DNA of 44,947 nt from Clostridia bacterium (GTDB taxonomy: Bacteria > Bacillota > Clostridia > Christensenellales > Aristaeellaceae). The DNA lies in NCBI GenBank assembly GCA_017434085.1, contig JAFRFY010000142.1:1-44947 (forward strand), in the 5' to 3' direction. Shown here in pieces: positions 41,903-44,947 of the stretch. The notes beneath the pieces were generated by a model. The model searched no databases, had not been told where the DNA came from, and worked only from the letters and a program-made list of their open reading frames with translations. The position numbers and the translations under genes are program-made. How positions within the stretch are numbered: position 1 is the first letter of the stretch; every line of letters begins with the position of its first letter.

Positions 41903-41915
41903 GACCAAGCTGGTC
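41903..41915 (-). promoter_or_regulatory. Probable antitoxin operator
   Basis: GACCA-AGC-TGGTC is a 5-3-5 dyad just downstream of the toxin-antitoxin promoter, and further GACCA copies lie at 41894-41898 and 41921-41925. Several half-sites around the transcription start suit binding by antitoxin dimers. Confidence 0.6.
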
Positions 41916-41926
41916 TGTCTGACCAT

Positions 41927-41955
41927 AGTATAACCGAAAAACGCGAAAAAAGCAA
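41927..41955 (-). promoter_or_regulatory. Promoter of the toxin-antitoxin pair
   Basis: On the - strand, TTGCTT (41955-41950), a 17-nt spacer and TATACT (41932-41927) precede the antitoxin start by about 55 nt. The -35 box lies 3 nt beyond the modC stop codon, so the pair can be transcribed independently of modC. Confidence 0.75.
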
Positions 41956-41958
41956 GGA

Positions 41959-42999
41959 TCAATATAACAAAAGCACCTCCCCCGGGGCGACGCCCAGCGC
42001 CCCGGGGGCGTTTTTTGGCCTGCATTCCCGGGGATAGCGCCACCAGAGCGCGGGGGCGTCGGGGGACTGGCCCTCAAAGCGGAACGCGCTGACCCATGCG
42101 AAGGGCTCCTCCATCTCGTTGAGGATGCGCACGGGGAGGCGGTTTACAGGCTCGTCGGGGTTAAAGCTGTGCGCCCGGATGCCCACGGCCTGAAGCCCCT
42201 CGCGCACCGGCTTTTCCGTGATCAGGCGCGCGTTCCAGGCGGGCACGAACACCTCGCGCGGGCCGGTGGGCCGGGCGTCGGCGATGTTCTTGCAGCCGGT
42301 GAGCGCGGCGGCGGCGCGGGTCTCCGGGTCCGCGAACAGGGCCTTCGTCCCCTTGACGGTCAGCATCCGCCCGTCGCACATCACGCCCAGCCGGTCGCAC
42401 ATGCGGTAGGCCTCGTCCCGGTCGTGGGTGACCAGCAGCACGCCCCGCCCGAACCCGGCCAGCAGGTCCTTCATCTCCATTTGCAGCCTGAGCCGCAGGT
42501 GGGCGTCCAGGGCAGAAAAGGGCTCGTCCAGCATCATGAGGTCCGGGGCGTTTAATAGTATCCGCCCCAGCGCCGTCCGCTGGGCCTGCCCGCCGGACAG
42601 CGCGCCGGGCCGAAGCTCCGCCGCGTCACGAAGCTGCAATAGCGCCAGCATGGCGTCGACCCGGGCGGCCCGCTTCTTGCGGTCCTTCTCGGCGTGCAGC
42701 GCGCAGAGCAGGTTCTGCCGCACCGTCATGCCCGGAAACAGCGCGTAGCTCTGGAAAAGATACCCCACCCGCCGTGCCTGGGGCGGCAGGTCGATCTTCC
42801 TGTCGGAATCGAACAGCACCCGGCCGTCCAGGGCGATATGGCCCCGGTCCGGCCGCTCGATGCCCGCGACGCACTTCAGGGTCATGCTCTTGCCGCTGCC
42901 GGACGCGCCCAGTATGCCCAGCACCTCGCTGTCGCAGCGAAACGCTGCGCGCAGGTGAAACGCCCCCGCGCGCTTTTCGATATCTACCTCCAGCGCCAT
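41959..42999 (-). CDS. modC: Molybdate ABC transporter ATPase
   Basis: This 346-aa ABC ATPase has Walker A GASGSGKS near residues 31-38, signature LSGGQAQRTALGR, Walker B LMMLDEPFSALD and switch His in VTHDRDEA, the pattern of ModC/CysA/PotA-type importers. The C-terminal region after about 230 is a divergent TOBE-like domain. GGGAGG lies before ATG 42999. It overlaps the ModB-like permease gene by 16 nt, which, with the adjacent xdhC, points to molybdate or tungstate as substrate. No ModA binding protein is in the window. Confidence 0.9.
   Translation of the reverse strand: MALEVDIEKRAGAFHLRAAFRCDSEVLGILGASGSGKSMTLKCVAGIERPDRGHIALDGRVLFDSDRKIDLPPQARRVGYLFQSYALFPGMTVRQNLLCALHAEKDRKKRAARVDAMLALLQLRDAAELRPGALSGGQAQRTALGRILLNAPDLMMLDEPFSALDAHLRLRLQMEMKDLLAGFGRGVLLVTHDRDEAYRMCDRLGVMCDGRMLTVKGTKALFADPETRAAAALTGCKNIADARPTGPREVFVPAWNARLITEKPVREGLQAVGIRAHSFNPDEPVNRLPVRILNEMEEPFAWVSAFRFEGQSPDAPALWWRYPRECRPKNAPGALGVAPGEVLLLY
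41979..42016 (+). terminator. Intrinsic-terminator structure on + strand inside modC
   Basis: CCCCCGGGGCG (41979-41989) pairs perfectly with CGCCCCGGGGG (41998-42008) around an 8-nt loop, and on the + strand is followed by CG and TTTTTT. It lies within the last codons of modC, which is on the - strand. On the - strand the hairpin is followed by AGGTGCTTTTGTT, a weaker tract. It could stop both + strand read-through from ade and - strand modBC transcription. Confidence 0.75.
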
Positions 43000-43667
43000 A
43001 GCGACCTCCCGGTTCTCTCCCGCGATTCCAGCAGGTTTACGGTCAGCAGCACGGCGGCGGAGATGGCCAGGTTGACCATCACCCAGAAGAACGCGCCGCG
43101 CTCGTCATTGGTGCGCCAGAGCTGATAGACCGTGGTGGCCACCGTGGCCGTGCGGCCCGGGGTGTAGCCGATCAGCATGCTGGTGGCGCCGTACTCGCCC
43201 AGCGCCCGGGCGAAGGCCAGCACCCCGCCGGCCAGTATGCCCTGCCGGCAGGCGCGCATGCGCACGTGCCAGAATATCCAGGTGTTGGACAGGCCCAGCG
43301 TCTGGGCGGCCCAGGCGGGGCGTTCGTCGAAGCTCTCAAAGGCCCCGCGGGCCGTGCGGTACATCAGCGGGAACGCCACCACCACCGCGGCGGCCACGCC
43401 CCCGGTCCAGTGCATCGCCAGCCTGACGCCCCAGCCGAGCAGCAGCCGTCCCAGCGGCCGCCGGGCCCCGAAGAGGCGCAGCAGAAAGTAGCCGCACACC
43501 GTGGGGGGCAGCACCAGCGGGAGCGTCAGCAGCACGTCCAGCGCGCCCTTGACGGCCCGGGGGAGCCTGGAGGCGTAGTAGGCGGCGGCGATGCCCGCGA
43601 AGAACACGATCACGCCGCTGATGGCGGCGATGCGCAGGGAGTTGTAGAGCGGAAACAGGTCGGTCAT
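42984..43667 (-). CDS. modB: Molybdate ABC transporter permease
   Basis: This 227-aa permease (typical ModB length) has about five hydrophobic helices and the family motifs LPLVLPPTVCGYFLL and the cytoplasmic ATPase-contact loop ARALGEYGATSMLIG (EAA motif). The start is 43667, where homology to ModB begins (MTDLFPLYNSLRI) and a G-rich ribosome binding site lies upstream; the longer frame is the shadow of xdhC. It begins 14 nt after the xdhC stop and overlaps modC by 16 nt, so xdhC-modB-modC form one operon. Confidence 0.94.
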   Translation of the reverse strand: MTDLFPLYNSLRIAAISGVIVFFAGIAAAYYASRLPRAVKGALDVLLTLPLVLPPTVCGYFLLRLFGARRPLGRLLLGWGVRLAMHWTGGVAAAVVVAFPLMYRTARGAFESFDERPAWAAQTLGLSNTWIFWHVRMRACRQGILAGGVLAFARALGEYGATSMLIGYTPGRTATVATTVYQLWRTNDERGAFFWVMVNLAISAAVLLTVNLLESRERTGRSLWRWR

Positions 43668-43681
43668 GGCGACGTCCCCCC

Positions 43682-44698
43682 TCACACCGGCAGCAGAAGG
43701 ACCTCGATCCCCCCGCCGCAGAATGTGGGCCCCTTGTTCATGTCGATGGATACGAGGCGGCACGCCCGCGCGCCGTCCCGGAGCATCTCCCCGGCGATCC
43801 TCAATATCTCGGCCTCGGCGTAGCCGCCGCCCACGGTGCCGATGAACCGCCCGTCCCCCGTGACCAGCATCTTGGTGCCGGGCCGCCGGGGAGCCTCGCC
43901 GCGCTTTGACACGATCATCGCCAGCACCCCCGGCTGGCGAGGCTCCGACAGCGCCTCGAGCATGCCCGGCGGGTAACCCTCGCCGGGGTCGGCGGCGTTC
44001 ATCACGGAGATGATCTCCGCCGCCGCGGACACGGCGATTTCCTCCGGCGTGCGCGCGCCGATGGGGATGCCGATGGGCATGCGCAGCGCCTCCACGCGCC
44101 ACGCGTCGAAGCCCTCCTCGACCAACTGCCGGCGAATCTGCGCCGAGCGGCCGTGGCTGCCCATCATGCCGGCGTAGGCGCAGGGCTTTTGGAGGATGCG
44201 GCGCAGGCAGTCCACGTCGTGGGCGTGCTCGCGGGTCATGACCACGAAGGCGGTGTCGGCGTCGCCGTCGATACGATCCAGCGCGTCGGTGAAGGCTTGG
44301 CAGAGCACGTTTTGCGCCCCGGCGGCCCGGGCCTTTTCGGCGAACTCGGGCCGGTCCTCGATGGCGGTGATCTCAAACCCCAGCGCGACGCCCAGCCGTA
44401 TGACGCACAGCGCCACGTGGCCCGCGCCGCACACCACGAGCCGCCTGCCCCCGGCGATGGGCTCCAAAAAGACCCGCGCGCCGCTGATCTCATGGCACCC
44501 CTCCCGGCACGCGCCCGGGCGGGCGATTGAATCGGCGAGGGCCGCGGGGAAGGCGTCGTCGCGGCAGAGGGGGGCGAGGCGATCCCCGTCCCGGATGAAC
44601 AGCGCCCTCGCCCCGGCGGCGGCGCCCTCGATCACCCAGGCCGCCAGCAGCCGCGCGGTCCCCTTTTTGTGCATGATCGTCTGATAGAAACCCGGCAT
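43682..44698 (-). CDS. XdhC/CoxI family protein with reversed domain order
   Basis: This 338-aa protein belongs to the XdhC family, which handles or protects the molybdenum cofactor for insertion into xanthine dehydrogenase-like enzymes. Residues 87-235 form the Rossmann XdhC_C domain (LVVCGAGHVALCVIRLG, then MMGSHGRSAQIR and MPIGIPIGARTPEEIAVS). Residues 256-338 carry the XdhC_CoxI domain (VLAMIVSKRGEAPRRPG, IGTVGGGYAEAEIL, TFCGGGIEV). In PucA-type proteins the CoxI domain comes first, so this order is swapped. ATG 44698 has AAGGAGG about 10 nt upstream. The operon with modB-modC suggests a molybdoenzyme encoded nearby, outside the window. Confidence 0.9.
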   Translation of the reverse strand: MPGFYQTIMHKKGTARLLAAWVIEGAAAGARALFIRDGDRLAPLCRDDAFPAALADSIARPGACREGCHEISGARVFLEPIAGGRRLVVCGAGHVALCVIRLGVALGFEITAIEDRPEFAEKARAAGAQNVLCQAFTDALDRIDGDADTAFVVMTREHAHDVDCLRRILQKPCAYAGMMGSHGRSAQIRRQLVEEGFDAWRVEALRMPIGIPIGARTPEEIAVSAAAEIISVMNAADPGEGYPPGMLEALSEPRQPGVLAMIVSKRGEAPRRPGTKMLVTGDGRFIGTVGGGYAEAEILRIAGEMLRDGARACRLVSIDMNKGPTFCGGGIEVLLLPV

Positions 44699-44735
44699 GA
44701 AGTCATGACCTCCTTGACCCGGTGGATGGGATGGG

Positions 44736-44764
44736 TTTATAATGGATTTGCCTGATTTAGGCAA
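44736..44764 (-). promoter_or_regulatory. Promoter of xdhC-modB-modC
   Basis: On the - strand, TTGCCT (44764-44759), a 17-nt spacer and TATAAA (44741-44736) lie about 38 nt upstream of the xdhC start. Confidence 0.7.
44748..44764. promoter_or_regulatory. Inverted repeat over the xdhC -35 box
   Basis: TTGCCT-GATTT-AGGCAA is a 6-5-6 dyad; one arm is the -35 box of the promoter itself. A regulator bound here would block transcription. It does not match a consensus I can name. Confidence 0.5.
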
Positions 44765-44766
44765 GC

Positions 44767-44947
44767 GGGCGATGAGGGCATCGCCCCTACGGAGCAGGCA
44801 TGTTTTGTCGGGCGATGAGGGCATCGCCCCTACGGAGCAGGCATGTTTTGTCGGGCGATGAGGGCATCGCCCCTACGGAGCAGGCATGTTTTGTTGGGCG
44901 ATGAGGGCATCGCCCCTACGGAGCATGTATGTATTGTCGGGCGATGA
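44767..44947. repeat. 43-bp tandem hairpin repeats
   Basis: Four full units (44767-44809, 44810-44852, 44853-44895, 44896-44938) and the start of a fifth run off the window. Units 1 and 2 are identical, unit 3 differs at its last base, and unit 4 has a few changes (GCATGTATGTATTG in place of GCAGGCATGTTTTG). Each unit contains a perfect 8-bp stem GGGCGATG/CATCGCCC with loop AGGG, followed by CTACGGAGCA and a T-rich stretch. There are no variable spacers, so it is not a CRISPR array. Confidence 0.95.

Noticed and set aside
41979-42016. Terminator belonging only to modC
   Set aside because: The T6 tract is on the + strand; on the - strand the run after the stem is interrupted, so I annotate it as a + strand structure with possible two-way action.
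44767-44947. CRISPR array
   Set aside because: The 43-bp units follow each other directly with no unique spacers, and no cas genes are present.

Overview
The window looks like chromosomal DNA of a GC-rich member of the Firmicutes, probably an uncultured gut Clostridia lineage. The reasons are strong AGGAGG-type ribosome binding sites, a CIRCE heat-shock operator, a B. subtilis-length adenine deaminase, rhamnan-type cell-wall polysaccharide genes with an ABC exporter, and clostridial-style hairpin repeats. No rRNA, tRNA, CRISPR array or transposase was found.

Layout. (1) 1-840: the end of rplK, then rplA, closed by an intrinsic terminator; rplJ and rplL do not follow. (2) 919-31071: a polysaccharide locus of about 30 kb, all on the + strand, with one strong extended -10 promoter and a leader of about 280 nt. 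It holds: three cytoplasmic glycosyltransferases; complete dTDP-L-rhamnose genes (rfbA, rfbC, rfbB, rfbD); an ABC-2 exporter whose ATPase has a Wzt-type C-terminal domain; a methyltransferase followed by a kinase/coiled-coil/GT2 fusion (like WbdD split over two genes); CDP-3,6-dideoxyhexose genes (rfbF, rfbG, rfbH); and a thiamine-diphosphate enzyme plus a short-chain reductase that together resemble YerE/YerF of the yersiniose pathway. Next comes a membrane decoration module: polyprenyl-phosphate sugar synthases, GtrA and SMR-type flippases, three large polytopic glycosyltransferases sharing an N-terminal exoplasmic module, a DUF2304 protein and an AlgJ/AlgX-like O-acetyltransferase. (3) 31150-31798: an Hsp20 gene under a CIRCE/promoter overlap. 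(4) 31847-38036: a UroD-family protein, an AraF/RbsA/RbsC-like sugar ABC transporter and a zinc alcohol dehydrogenase. (5) 38095-39273 (-): an iron alcohol dehydrogenase, divergent from adenine deaminase (39486-41222). (6) 41225-44698 (-): a PIN/Phd-type toxin-antitoxin pair, then modC, modB and an XdhC-family protein with its two domains in reversed order. (7) 44767-end: 43-bp tandem hairpin repeats running off the window.

How the genes may work together (inference). A rhamnose-containing chain is built on the cytoplasmic face, possibly capped by the methyltransferase/kinase, recognised by the Wzt C-terminal domain and exported. Outside, polyprenyl-phosphate sugars flipped by GtrA and SMR-like proteins are attached by the large membrane glycosyltransferases, and acetyl groups are added. 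The CDP-dideoxyhexose and YerE/YerF-like genes would supply a branched 3,6-dideoxy sugar. One membrane glycosyltransferase gene lies between 107-bp direct repeats that split an ancestral gtrB-gtrA pair, so the locus appears to have exchanged decoration genes recently.
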